From: Podospora pseudocomata
Taxonomy: Eukaryota > Ascomycota > Sordariomycetes > Sordariales > Podosporaceae
NCBI RefSeq assembly: GCF_035222375.1
Contig: NC_085889.1
Location: 2,976,001 to 3,040,000, forward strand
Reading direction: 5' to 3'
Length of the DNA stretch: 64,000 nucleotides
Part shown: in pieces, positions 34,542 to 45,683 of the stretch
Position numbering within the stretch: position 1 is the first letter of the stretch
Layout: every line of letters begins with the position of its first letter
Translations under genes and position numbers: made by a program
The notes under the pieces: generated by a model
Database searches by the model: none
What the model was told of the DNA's origin: nothing
Seen by the model: the letters and a program-made list of their open reading frames with translations, nothing else

Positions 34542-35559
34542 TTGAAGGGGGTTTGTTTACATGACGTCACTGATGGGAGTTCTAGAATTAAGGGGTTGGA
34601 AATATTGAATGGGAATTGTTTGACATCTCTTTGTTTATTACGACTCCTTGAGTAGTTTTCGGGCAACCCTTAGGACCGAGTGCTCTTTAATTCCATTGCT
34701 CACAGCTAGGTTTTGATGTTCCAGACCTTGATCCGACAAAGAAAAAGGGAGGATTGAGAACATACAAACAGTTTTACAATCTCTTGTTCTTCTAAGATCT
34801 ATGTTACCAAATCTAGACCTTCAAATCCCCCCACCAGCGAGAATGAACGTGGCACCACGCCAGCATTGTTGAAGCAACACCCACGAGTTGCTACGGTAAG
34901 AGCACATTTGCAGTCAGTTATGAAGTCTCTACTTCCTGGCAATGGTTGAGCGCAGTGTTATCCACGGCATTGCCCAGTGGTGGCATTCCAGGTCGCTAAA
35001 ACGCATGTTTCCAGGTTGTGCATAATAGTAGGCCTTACAAGGGACGGCAATGTGTAAGCCAGAATGCGTTCCCATCGGTGGTGGCCACATCTCCTATGTG
35101 GCCCGGCTATCAGGTCGACTCTGATACTTCCTCCCACTTCCTTGTGATCGACCGCAGGGTCTTTTTTTTTCCTTTTGTTGTTCTGGTTTTCTCTTTTCCT
35201 TTTTTTTTGTTTTGGGCAACGGTATACGAACACACACAACACACGCCGAAACGGAGGAAGAGGCACCGACCGACCGACTCGATCGATTAGCTGAACTTGA
35301 TGGATGGGTCACCAATGTCGCCGAAGTGCAAAACCACCGATAACACCTTGCGTAACAAAGCACCGAATTACCTAGTTCCAACAGCCAGACGAGGATTAAG
35401 CAAAGTAATGTGGTACGATTGCAACTTCAGTCAGTCTCGGTGACCTTATCGTCAACACGTCGTTTCCAGCACATAAAGGAGATTTCGAGCTGACGTTCTC
35501 GTCTTGATCCACAGTATCAACACCGCAATCTTGAAACTGAATCGGCTGCCAACATCACA
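34542..35559. promoter_or_regulatory. Intergenic region before the dioxygenase gene
   Basis: About 1 kb without genes. It includes poly-pyrimidine runs near 35160-35215 and a CCGACCGACC series ending in CCGACTCGATCG at 35265-35285. That motif shares CCGACTCGA with the PKS-NRPS upstream region, making it a candidate regulator site for the cluster. Confidence 0.4.
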
Positions 35560-36622
35560 ATGCCCTCCGCCGACCTCATCCTCCCCCTCATCGACCTCGC
35601 CCCTTACCTCTCCCCAGACGCCACCCCGTCATCCAAAGCAACAGTCATTGCCCAAGTCCGCGCTGCCGTCGCCGAGTTTGGCTTCTTCCAAGTCATCAAC
35701 CATGGAATCCCCCTCGCCTCCCAACACGCCCTGATTGAGGCGATCCGCACTCTCATGAGAATCCCCAAGGAAGACAAACTGGCCATGAGCTTCCTCAAAA
35801 ATCCCTGCCGTCGGGGGTACGAGGGGTCAGGGGATACCTTCCGGACTGGAGACAAGATGCACGACGCCAAAGAAGTCAGCCCACCCTTTCCAACTCCCTC
35901 CTTCTTCCACACGCTTTGTTGACACGGAAAAAAAAAAGGCATTCTACATTGGCCGTCCCTCCGAAAAGATTGAGCCTCCTGGGTTCCACGGCCCAAACAT
36001 TTGGCCTTCGCCTGAGCTGGTCCCCGAGGCCGAGTTCCGCGACCCGGTCTGGTCGTACTATCAGGAGACGAACCGGCTGGGCAGGGAGATCTGGCAGCTT
36101 CTCATCCAGGGACTTGGTCACCCGGGGGAGCTGCTCTCCCAGTTCACCAAGAAGCCTGTCGTGATGATGAAGATGATTCGGTATCCTCCCTTTTCGTCTA
36201 CCTTGCCGGGCCAGTTCGGTGTAGGTGCCCACACCGATTTTGGTGGCGTCACAGTTCTCCTGCAAGAGGCTGGACGAAATGGGCTGGAGGTCGAGCACAA
36301 GGGGGAGTGGATTCCTGTGCCTGCGCTGGAGAATGTTTTGGTGATCAACGCTGGTGATATGATTGCTGGCTGGTCCGGGGGCGTGTACCAGAGTGCGAAG
36401 CACAGGGTTATCAACAAGGGTGAGGAAGAGAGGATCAGCTGTGCGACGTTCTGGCACGGGGACTTGGATGCCACGAACCCGTTTATTGATGGGAAGGGAG
36501 AGGGCGCGGCCGGGGATGAGACGGTGGCTGATTTGCTGGTCAAGAGGTTTAGGAGCCAGTTTAGCTTGATGAAGGGGAAGAAGACCGAAGAGGTGGTGAG
36601 GGGAGAAGTGTTTGCTCATTGA
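35560..36622 (+). CDS. 2-oxoglutarate/Fe(II)-dependent oxygenase
   Basis: Exons 35560-35874 and 35939-36622 are joined by a 64-nt intron (GTCAGC ... A-run AG) in phase, giving 332 aa. The N-terminal DIOX_N part is LPLIDLAPYL ... FGFFQVINHGIP. The C-terminal jelly roll has the iron triad in GAHTDFGG (His, Asp) and KHRVIN (His), and the 2-oxoglutarate-binding Arg-x-Ser in RISCATF. It belongs to the isopenicillin N synthase-like superfamily, whose fungal members hydroxylate, desaturate or ring-form small molecules. Its place between the FMO and the trans-ER suggests a tailoring step. Confidence 0.93.
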
Positions 36623-36899
36623 GTGGAGAAGGCCGAATTATTGGGCGAGGTTGAGGGTTCCAAGGAAAGGGACATGTTTAAGTTAACAAAGACGTTTTAT
36701 GACATTTCAATGAAAAAGGAACTTGCACCATTCAATCAGTGAAGGCCAAAGAAAGTCCAATGAAGAACCTTTGATGAAGGGGAAGACACCCTGCAGTGTT
36801 GAGATGAATGAATTTCCTACCACTCGAGTGATCCCAGTCGCCCTGTGATTCGAGGATATGCAGTGAAGCTTTGGAAGAAGAGAGAGCCTTTATGGAATA

Positions 36900-37080
36900 C
36901 CCTGTAAAGCATATTTAATGAGCTTTAAAAGATAGTTAAGAGGCCTTAAGGGTTACACCAAAGGCCCTAAAAGAGAGTTAACAGGCTTTAAAGAATAGTT
37001 AAGAGGCGTGAAGAAAAAGGTAAGCCTTAAGAGATGATTCAGCGGCCTTAGATGATAATTTAAACGTCTTTTACTATGTT
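36900..37080 (-). repeat. Third array of the ~21-bp repeat, opposite orientation
   Basis: Read on the minus strand, this stretch shows units such as AACTATTCTTTAAAGCCTGTT and AATCATCTCTTAAGGCTTACC, the same consensus as at 10.7 and 29.5 kb. It lies between the 3' ends of the convergent dioxygenase and trans-ER genes. Confidence 0.7.
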
Positions 37081-37286
37081 GTAGGGAGGGGGGCGCTGGT
37101 AAGATAACAAGGAGGCTCCGTAAAGGTTCGCCCCAGGTAAAAGCACCCTGTTTGAGCCGGGTGTTTGGAGGTGACACCACGTCCAAATTTACCCAAAAGA
37201 ATACATACATCAAGGTGAAATAACGCTGCTAAATATACCATCATACCCACCAAAGTTCCACAGAGATCCTTGCCACTAATACGTCA

Positions 37287-38505
37287 TCACACCACAGAAT
37301 ACACCATTTTCTGACCTGACAACGATTGACTCCGGATGATATCAACTCCCTTCATGACCCCCTCCCACCCACCGGGCATCACCTTGATTGGATGAGCTTG
37401 AATCTTACCCCCGTCCAGTAAGCTTTGCACAGCAGCGAATGCCTGAGCGCCAAACCTTCTATCCTCCGGAGTTGCCTCTCGTCCGTATTCACCCTCCAAA
37501 CCCACCTTGATTCCGAAGATGCTGAGAACCATCACCCACGACGGCTCAATCGTCAGAGCCCGCGTCTGCGCTACAGTATCTCTGAACGGTTCAAGAGAAA
37601 CATAGCGACCGCCAGCACGCCCGATTGATTCGAAGCAAAGCTTGGTAGTGTCGGCCTGTGAGACGCAGTCGAGAGCATACTCGAGCTCGTTGCGGGTGTA
37701 CTCGCGGATCTCTTGAGCACATGTTGGGGAGTGGTAGTCAAAGACCTTTTCGGCACCGAACCGCTCAACAAGGGCAAAGTTGGAAGGGGAGCATGATGCG
37801 ATTGGTCTGAGGCCCGCACTAGTGAAAGGAAGAGGAATGGTCAGCGGAGACTCTAAAGAGATGATGGGGACCGAACTTACTTCTTCAGAAGTTGAATGGC
37901 TCTGGTTCCAGACGCCGTGCTGCCTCCAGCAACAAGAACAAATTCTCCTTGCTTTGGCTCACCTCTGCGGAGGTCGTCCAGAGTGGCAGGTACACGAAGT
38001 CTGTCAAACAACGATAGCGTTGCGGTGGCAACACCGGTTCCCAAGCTAGCACCCTCCTCGAAGCTCATGTCGTCGGGAAGTCTGAGTAGAAGATCCGCCA
38101 TTGCTCCCACGTATTGAGAGAACCCCCCAATGGTTTTGACGTTTGAATTGCCGCCAAAAACCATGCCGGCGACCCTATCCCCGACTGAGAGATGCGCAGG
38201 AGCGTCTTTCCCGAGGGCAACAATGGTGCCTGCAAAGTCATAACCATGAATAGCTCCCTGAGCTGGGCTGTAATCGAGCATCTTGGCATCTGCTGGGTTG
38301 ATCGCCACCGCGGCCGTTTTCACTGCCAAGGTTAGATTACGGTGGGTATGGGAGAGGAGGCGACGAGGGTAAACAAACCGATTGCCATGTCGGGTGCGAG
38401 CGTCGGCACTGCGACATCGTGCTGAATGGCGAGTTTCCCAGGTCCCTGAGCAATAATCGCTGTCTGTGTCCTTGGCAGGGAGAGCTCTGCGTTCAACGAG
38501 GGCAT
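37287..38505 (-). CDS. Trans-acting enoyl reductase for the PKS-NRPS (LovC type)
   Basis: Exons 38505-38379, 38322-37881 and 37818-37287 give 366 aa, with all introns in phase (56 and 62 nt). It is a medium-chain dehydrogenase/reductase without structural zinc ligands. KTAAVAINPADAKMLDYSP and GAIHGYDFAGTIVALG near residues 43-80 are typical of the family of stand-alone enoyl reductases that serve fungal PKSs with a dead ER domain. LVAGGSTASGTRAIQLLK near 165-185 is the NADPH-binding turn, with GGSTASG as in that family. It would reduce the alpha,beta-double bond of chosen intermediates on the ACP of the PKS-NRPS. It is divergent from the P450 gene, sharing a 522-bp promoter region. Confidence 0.93.
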
Positions 38506-39027
38506 GATTGTGAGTGTTGGTTAGGTGGAATGAAGTTGGATCAAAGGGGTGGGGTAGATGATTAAATTGTCCAGATTATCAGCTTTCAAGATGTCAAACA
38601 ACCCGTTGCAACAATGCCGTCAGACGCCTTGCTTTAAACTGGTGTTCCACAGCATATTAACCGTTAACCAGATCGGGTGAGCCAGACTATCGGGCCTGTC
38701 CTGCCGCCGCATTTGCGCTGTCTCGGCGCATTGCACGAAGCAAAATCACCGAACACAACGCCGAACAGAAGGGCCCGAAATATTTATCAATCCAACCGCC
38801 GAGCCAAGACTTCACTCTCAACAGCCGAATTTCGATGGCTCCATCGAATCTGCGGTGATGTTGCTTACCTATTTCTGCAGAGACCCACCGCAGCAGGGTG
38901 TCCTCGGCGGTGACGGGAATCTAGCATATCCTATCCTCCAGCACCCAATTTCCGGCAGCGGCTTGAATTATCATAGCCTTTCAGAATAACAGAATCATTT
39001 CTGTTAATTCTGGCAATCCAAACACCA
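38506..39027. promoter_or_regulatory. Shared divergent promoter of the trans-ER and P450 genes
   Basis: These 522 bp lie between two start codons that face away from each other. CTCGGCG occurs at 38722-38728 and, in opposite orientations, at 38797-38803 and 38903-38909. The last two are part of a 9-bp inverted pair ACCGCCGAG/CTCGGCGGT. CGG-containing inverted sites of this kind are what Zn2Cys6 regulators bind. Confidence 0.5.
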
Positions 39028-42000
39028 ATGGCGGCAACTGAAATCCTAACCTGCCCCGTTGCAGTGGACAAGGAGGCCAACCTGGCTCTCTGCCCAGCTC
39101 TGTACCCAGGCCAAGCACTCGACACACCCAAGAACCCCCAAAAGATCCAAGAAGCGGAAATAATCGACCACTCCAAGCTCCTCAAAATTCCGTCTCCAAA
39201 GCATGGCCATTACTTCGGCCTGCTGGGTCACGCCCCGGATCTCGACCCTGACCTGCCTGTCAAGTCGTTCTGGAAGCTGATGGACCAGTATGGAGAGATA
39301 TTCCAGCTTGACCTCGGGATGGCCTACCCCCGGGTGTTTGTCGGTAGCCGAGAGCTGGTAAACGAGATGGCGGATGACGAACGGTTCAGCAAGTTTACTC
39401 ATCGACTGCACAAGGAGATGAGACCGGTGTTTGGGGATGGTTTGTTTTCTGCCGAGTCAACGGACAAGGCTTGGTGGAAGGCTCATAGGCTGCTGGTGCC
39501 GATCTTTGGTGAGTTTGTCAAAGTCTTTGACGGGGCTGGGGCTAACATCGGAAAGGATCGCTGGGGTTGAGCAAGATGTTTGATGACATGTAAGTGTCCT
39601 GTGCTGCTTGATATTTTTGGGTGACCTCTTTCTAATGTCTTCATCCCAACAGGCAAGATCTTTCGGCGCAGCTTGTGATGAAGTGGGACAGATTTGGCCC
39701 AGATCACGAAATCGAATGCATCGACGACATGGCGAGACTGGCATTCGACACCGTTGGGCTCTGTGCTTTCGGTTACCGGTTCAACGAGTTCTACACTGCG
39801 GATCATCACCCTTTCATGACCCAGCTCAAGGAAGCCATTGTCGAATCGGGGAGGCGAGCGAATAGGCCAGAGATCCTCAATCAGTTCTACTGTAAGTATG
39901 GCCCGTCAGAGAAACTCTAGCAGACCCATGCTAATCCCGTCATTCAGACAAAGAGGAACAGCACCGTCAGGAGAATATCGCCAAGATGAAGGAGCTGTGC
40001 AAGAAGATCATCCAAGACCGGATTGACAACCCAAAATCAGAGGCAAATGATCTGCTCAATCTGATGATCCACGGCGTTGATAGGGAGACGGGAGAGAAGC
40101 TCACGCGAGAGAATATCGAGTACCAGATCCCAACCTTCCTCGGCGCTGGGTGAGTCTGCAATATATCGACCAATCCTTTGACAGACATGTACTGACAGCT
40201 TCTATTAGATACGAGACAACCTCGGCAACCTTGAGCTTTATCTACTACCTTTTGTGTACGTACCCGGAGACCATGGCCAAGGCCCAGCAGGAGGTGGATG
40301 AGGTTGTCGGTGACAAGGTTCTCACATACGAGATGCTGCCCAAGTTGAAATACCTCGATGCGTGCATCAAGGAAGCGTTGTAAGAAAACCCCCCCTTACA
40401 CTCTGTCCCATATTGCTTCAACTAACCCACTTCTAGACGTATCCAGCACCCCAGCAGTTTGCTCACGAGGTTTGCAGTCAAGGATACAGTCTTGGGAGGA
40501 AAGTACTTTGTCAGAAAGGGTCAGATGGTGTCGGGCGTCTGGAGGCATTTCCATAGAGACCCCGTCGTCTGGGGTGCTGATTCAGATGAGTTCAAACCGG
40601 AAAGGATGCTGGACAGGAATTTCCAGGCGTTACCACCTAATTCCTGGAAGCCGGTGAGTCGGAGCCATGTTCCCGGTAACGGTACAATACTGACATTACA
40701 ACCTTTTCAGTTCGGCGATGGCCAGCGAGCGTGCATTGGACGTGGATTTGCGGAGCAAGAAATTCTCATCAATGTAGCCATGGTCCTACAAAGATTTGAC
40801 GTTGAAAAGGCAGACCCCAACTACATTTTGGAGCTCAAAGTGCGTATTGTTGTCCTTTCCAACCTGGCTTCTTGGGCTTGTCTATTTTCTCCCTTTCTTT
40901 CTACTCAAAGAGGTGATTAGCTGGCTAACCTGACAACAGGGTCAAATGGCTTTGAAATGTATTGACTTCAAGATACGAGCGAAAAGGCGGTCGGGAAAAA
41001 CTTCCTTGAGTGGTATCCCTGGCGGCGGCTCCCAGCCAAAGAAGGCTGCCACCAAGACAAGACAAAACGTTACACCACAAACCGACAGCAACACTCCCAA
41101 GAAGTCCCTCACCGTCTTGTTTGGCGGCAACATGGGGACCGCCGAGAGTCTGATGCAATCGCTTTCGCGCATCGCCCCCGACTTTGGGCTCGCGGTTGAC
41201 GATGTGAGGACGTTGGACTCTGCCACTGACAGTCTGCCCACGGATCGGCCCTGTATCATCATCACACCCTCCTACGACGGACGACCTCCGGACAACGCCA
41301 AGAAGTTTGTCAAGTGGCTTGAGCAACTTTCCAGCAATGGCACCAAGCTCTCAGGCGTCAAATATGCTGTGTTCGCATTAGGTAATTCTGATTGGGTGAA
41401 TACCTTTTACAAGATTCCCAAGCTCATTGACGACACGCTTGAGAGCCTCGGTGCCGAGCGCCTAGTCGAAACAGGTTATGGAAACGTAAAGCAAGACCTT
41501 GTTGGACCGTGGGAAACCTGGGAAGAAGAGCTGTGCCTGGCCCTCTCAGGAGTGTCGGCTGACAAAGCCCACAAGGCACAGGCAGGCGTCGAAGTGAGCA
41601 TCGAACGCCATAACCTCAAGACTCTTCCCAGCGTTCTAGGCGGTGATCAAATGGGCGTTGGGACCATTGCCGCCATCCGCCAACTGGCTGATACCTTGGT
41701 GAGACCAGCGAAATACCACGTCGACGTTCGTCTTCCTCCTGGCTGCCACTACCGAGCGGGAGACTACCTCGTTGTTCAAGGCCGCAACTCCACCGAGTCC
41801 GTTCACCGAACCATGGCCCGTTTCAGTCTCAGCCCAGCAGACACCATGACAGTTCAATCCTCCAAGAAGGATTTCCTACCATCCCAACCAATGGCAATAG
41901 AGCACTTTTTAAGACAACGTGTCGAGCTCGCCGCACCCATCACCAAACGCCAGCTCCTCACGCTCTCCCTCCACGCGGAAGATTCCTCCCCGGAGAAAGC

Positions 42001-42829
42001 CCATCTTCTCAACCTCACCCAGGACTCCGCCTATGATGACCTGCTTACAAACCGGCACTCTGTCCTCGATGTTCTCAGTACCATCCCTACCTTGGCCCTC
42101 CCTTTTGGAGTCTTTATCGATCTCCTCCCTCCCCTTGCACCAAGGGTGTACAGCATTTCGTCTTCTCCCCTCTCCCAGTCCTCGGGAACACTCCAGTCTG
42201 GCCTCGTCGCATCCATCACGTTTGACCTGTTCCAATCCCCTGCCTTGAGCGGTCACGGAACATTCAACGGCGTTGCCTCATCCTACCTCTCCTCCCGCAA
42301 GATAGGGGATGAGATATCTTGTCTTGTCCGTCCCACAACACTGCCGTTTCAGCTCCCAAAAGACATCTCCAAACCAATCGTCATGGTTGCGGCAGGCAGC
42401 GGGATTGCCCCCATGAGGGGTCTTCTCCAAGAGCGAGCCGAGCTGATGAAGCAAGGTGGGGAGTTCGGCGAGGCGGTCCTCTTCTTTGGGTGTAGGGATG
42501 AGGAAAAGGATTATTTGTACAAGGAGGAGCTGGAAAGGTGGGAGAGAGGGGGGGTGGTCAGGGTCGTGCCGTGTTTTTCTCGGCCGGGGGGGAAGAAGGG
42601 GAGGTATGTCACTGATGCTTTGTGGGAAGAACGGGATAGGATGTGGGAAGTGGTTGAGAAGGGGGGCAGGGTTTTCACTTGTGGGAGTGCTGCTAGACTT
42701 GGGAGGAGTGCTGGAGAGGTTTGGAGGAGGATTTGGGAGGAGAAGTCGGGACAGGGGGGTGAGAGAGAGGTAGAGGAGTGGTTGGAGGGGATCAAGGGAG
42801 ATGGGAGGTATGTTTGTGATGTTTACTGA
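39028..42829 (+). CDS. Cytochrome P450-reductase fusion, CYP505-like
   Basis: Eight exons: 39028-39508, 39556-39589, 39653-39891, 39948-40149, 40209-40379, 40437-40653, 40711-40839 and 40940-42829. All are in phase and give 1,120 aa. The P450 half has the I-helix GAGYETTS, the ExxR pair Glu374-Arg377 split by an intron, and the haem loop FGDGQRACIGR with Cys456. After a linker comes a complete CPR half: an FMN flavodoxin domain (LFGGNMGTAESLM, FALGNSDW), an FAD domain (PRVYSISSSP) and an NADPH domain (MVAAGSGIAPMRG, VFTCGSAAR). It has no membrane anchor, so it is soluble and self-sufficient. CYP505 enzymes usually hydroxylate fatty acids near the omega end. Here the position next to the trans-ER suggests oxidation of the polyketide chain. 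Confidence 0.96.
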
Positions 42830-43990
42830 GGGTTTGTTTTTCGCAGTGATTTCACGTATAGTAGGTATTTAGTCAAGTATGGTTCTGAGGTAATATAGAG
42901 TGGAATTGAACGGTAAATGTGAAGCAAGAGCCCAACTGCGTTTGACCATGCCTGGCGTGATATGACGCAGTTCTCGGAGGGCTTTAGCATGTGAGCCTAC
43001 CTGCATATAGAGGCCCATCTTGGCTTTCTGCAATTTGTGGAATATTGCGGCGCCGGTAAAAAGAGCAAGGTCTGAGATGCCTGTGGGAGCGGACACCCAC
43101 TACGGGTTTTATAGGGAACAGCGAAAAGGTGGTCTGTACCCAAGGGGGCAACTGCTTGGTTCATGAGCAGGTTTGCTTTCTCTAAGGAAACACAGGCCCG
43201 GGTAGCACAATTGGTGGTTCGCTCTGCTTGGAATGAGACCAGAAATCAGTTTAACGACTGACAATGGTGTCCGGGAAGGTTCTGAGTTCGTCTCGCCTCC
43301 AACAATCAGATTACCTATCCCCTCTCCAAGATAGTAAGAGATTGCCCAGTTCGACTCTGGACATGGCGCATTTTTTTTCTTTATAAAAAGCTTTTACCTA
43401 TATGTGGTTTGGAGTAAGTCGGATAAAGTACGCGGTAACTTTCCAGTTTCATTTCTGCTGTTCCTTTTAGTTTTTAAGCACCTTCGAGGTGACGTTCTGC
43501 AATCCAATCAAAGTCTTCGGGTTATCTTGACGTCATTTTCAAAGGGGAAGGGGGGTATGAAGCATGCTGCCGTCAAACCACGCCCCAGAGCCATTGTAGT
43601 TTTGGCCAAACGCCTTGTCGTCATCCCAGCTCGCGGAAGATTTAGTCATCATTAGCAATGGGGTGTAAAGTATGAAAGGTACGTAGCTGCCCTTCCGGCT
43701 TTGAATGACTAATGGAGATACGCCTAAGGTAGGTGCACGACCTCAGACCGATGGTGGGAACGGCCCAAGTCCGACTAATGCCTCGCGAATTAGGTAGGAC
43801 GGACTTAGGAGTTAACAAGGACTTAACCATCTACAAGAAACCGGCCGGGTGGTGGCAATCATTAAATAGCTGGCAAGCTCTCAATCGACAGTCTTCAATT
43901 CATTGTCTTACGAATACCGCATTCCGGTGCCGTCGTCACCCGCCTACTTTGCAAGTTCTCTGCCTTTGTACCGGTCATACCTCGCACCTC
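42830..43990. other. Intergenic; contains a possible Pol III unit
   Basis: About 1.16 kb without a protein gene. Between 43197 and 43378 lies a good A-box match (TAGCACAATTGG, 43203-43214), a B-box match (GTTCGACTC, 43349-43357) and a T8 run (43371-43378). The A-B spacing of about 150 bp is too long for a simple tRNA, and the ends do not pair as an acceptor stem, so no product is called. The right part holds the SDR promoter. Confidence 0.4.
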
Positions 43991-44887
43991 ATGGCCACCT
44001 CATCTCCTCGAACGACGAATGTCTGGGAGGTTGTCGACTTTGTGGGAACTCATCACGACACGTACGCGGCAATCTCCCCGGCCGATGCGGACTTGTCTGG
44101 AAAATCGGTTCTCATCACGGGCGCCTCCAGGGGAATCGGCATGGCAACCGGCATTCGCTTTGCCGTGGCTGGATGTTCCAAGATTGCTCTGGCAGCCCGC
44201 TCTTCTCTTCGTCAGGCCGAGCAAGAGATCAAAGCTGCTGCTGTTGCCGCAGGCCGAGAGGAACCTCTCGTCCTTACCCTGAACATGGATGTGACCGTGG
44301 AGGAGTCGGTCACTGAAGCTGTGGATAAGGTATCCAAGGCATTTGGAGGAAGTCTGGATGTCCTGATCGCCAACGCGGGCTACCTGCCAGAATGGAGACC
44401 TGTTGTGGAATCTGATCCGACGGAATGGTGGAAGACTTGGGAGATCAACATAAAGGGGACCTATCTTTGTGCGAAGTCTTTTATCCCGCTGTTGTTGGAG
44501 TCGTCCATCAAGACTTTCATCACCGTCTCCTCTGCTGGAGCACACGCACTGTTCTACGGAGCCTCAGCATACCAGACCACCAAATTTGCAACCCTAAGGT
44601 TCACCGAGTTCATCGACCAGGAGTACCACGACAAAGGCCTGATTGCTGTTGCGATTCACCCAGGAGCGGTCAAAACAGAACTGGCATTGAATATGCCCGA
44701 GGAGCATCATACCATCCTCCAGGACACGCCCGAGTTACCTGCCGACGCCATGGTATGGCTTGCCAAGGAACGCAGAGAGTGGCTTGCTGGCCGATTCTTC
44801 AACTGCTGCTGGGATGTCGATGAATTGGAAAATCGGAAAGATGAGATCACAAGCCGTGACTTGCTGAAATTTAGACTTACTATCTGA
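43991..44887 (+). CDS. Short-chain dehydrogenase/reductase
   Basis: A single exon of 298 aa from the ATG at 43991 (MATSSPRTTN). The frame is open further upstream, but only from a GTG with non-coding composition. Classical SDR features: TGASRGIG at residues 43-50 for NAD(P) binding, NMDVT for the adenine pocket, ANAG, the catalytic Ser in VSSAGA, and Tyr-x3-Lys in AYQTTK. The PG motif in HPGAVKTE follows. It is probably a ketone/alcohol oxidoreductase and could act as the last tailoring enzyme of the metabolite region, 1.2 kb beyond the P450, but the link is only by position. Confidence 0.9.
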   Translation: MATSSPRTTNVWEVVDFVGTHHDTYAAISPADADLSGKSVLITGASRGIGMATGIRFAVAGCSKIALAARSSLRQAEQEIKAAAVAAGREEPLVLTLNMDVTVEESVTEAVDKVSKAFGGSLDVLIANAGYLPEWRPVVESDPTEWWKTWEINIKGTYLCAKSFIPLLLESSIKTFITVSSAGAHALFYGASAYQTTKFATLRFTEFIDQEYHDKGLIAVAIHPGAVKTELALNMPEEHHTILQDTPELPADAMVWLAKERREWLAGRFFNCCWDVDELENRKDEITSRDLLKFRLTI

Positions 44888-45683
44888 GCGGGTCTATTTC
44901 TTAGTAATGAACTAGAGCCATGGTTAAATTGGCCGAGTTCATGTATTTATCTCACCTAAAGCTTCAGGGAAAAGCGTGACTTTAATTTACAGATGTTGTT
45001 CTCTAGGAACGGTTGTGGATAAACCCATCCCAATAAAACCGAGATTAACAAAATGGAGATTAGAACCAAATACCAAGAAGACATCCAATTGAGGTCCTGG
45101 CTGTAATGCGCGGCAGTGTTGATCAAGGATCCACACGCCAACCAACTGGCAGCGTCAGGAGCCCATGCTATCCCCATCTCAACATTCAACAATAAATGGC
45201 AGTAGGAGGAGCCGTTGTTGTTATCTCAGCCTTTAAACACCTAACCTCTGAGCAGCGTGAGAACTGTCCAACATCATTACCTATCAGGTATCGAAGTATC
45301 TGAAATATTTCTAGAACGTTCCTACACTTGTTTCTGCCACTTATAGGCATGTCTCGTGTGATCAAATGAAGATCTATTACATCCTGGATAACTTTCGATC
45401 AATGTTTGCACAGCATGATAGCGCGAAAACATGAGATGGGAACGTCACGAGAGGTATATGCCTCTGGCTCAGAACCTGGACTTGAGCAGAAGAGCCAGCT
45501 CAAGGGCCCAACCAGCCAGTGTGTCCAAATATGGTGTCGTTCGAAACAGCAGGCAATATTGAGCCTGGCTATATCTCGGCAGGCCACACAGTTAGTTGTC
45601 GACGTCGATGGCTGTAGGCTGTGCTCGATCCTGTGATGGAGTTTTGTGCACTGTGTACATGGAAACACCACGAAATTGCCATG
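44888..45683. other. Mostly empty; possible membrane-protein remnant
   Basis: On the minus strand, 45177-44956 encodes 73 residues from an ATG with one strong membrane segment (WYLVLISILLISVLLGWVY). It stands alone without a family match or neighbouring exons, and looks like a fragment of a multi-pass membrane protein. The rest of the stretch shows nothing clear. Confidence 0.3.

Noticed and set aside
43733-44887. N-terminally extended form of the SDR
   Set aside because: The extra 86 codons begin at a GTG and read like untranslated leader; the ATG at 43991 gives the normal family length.
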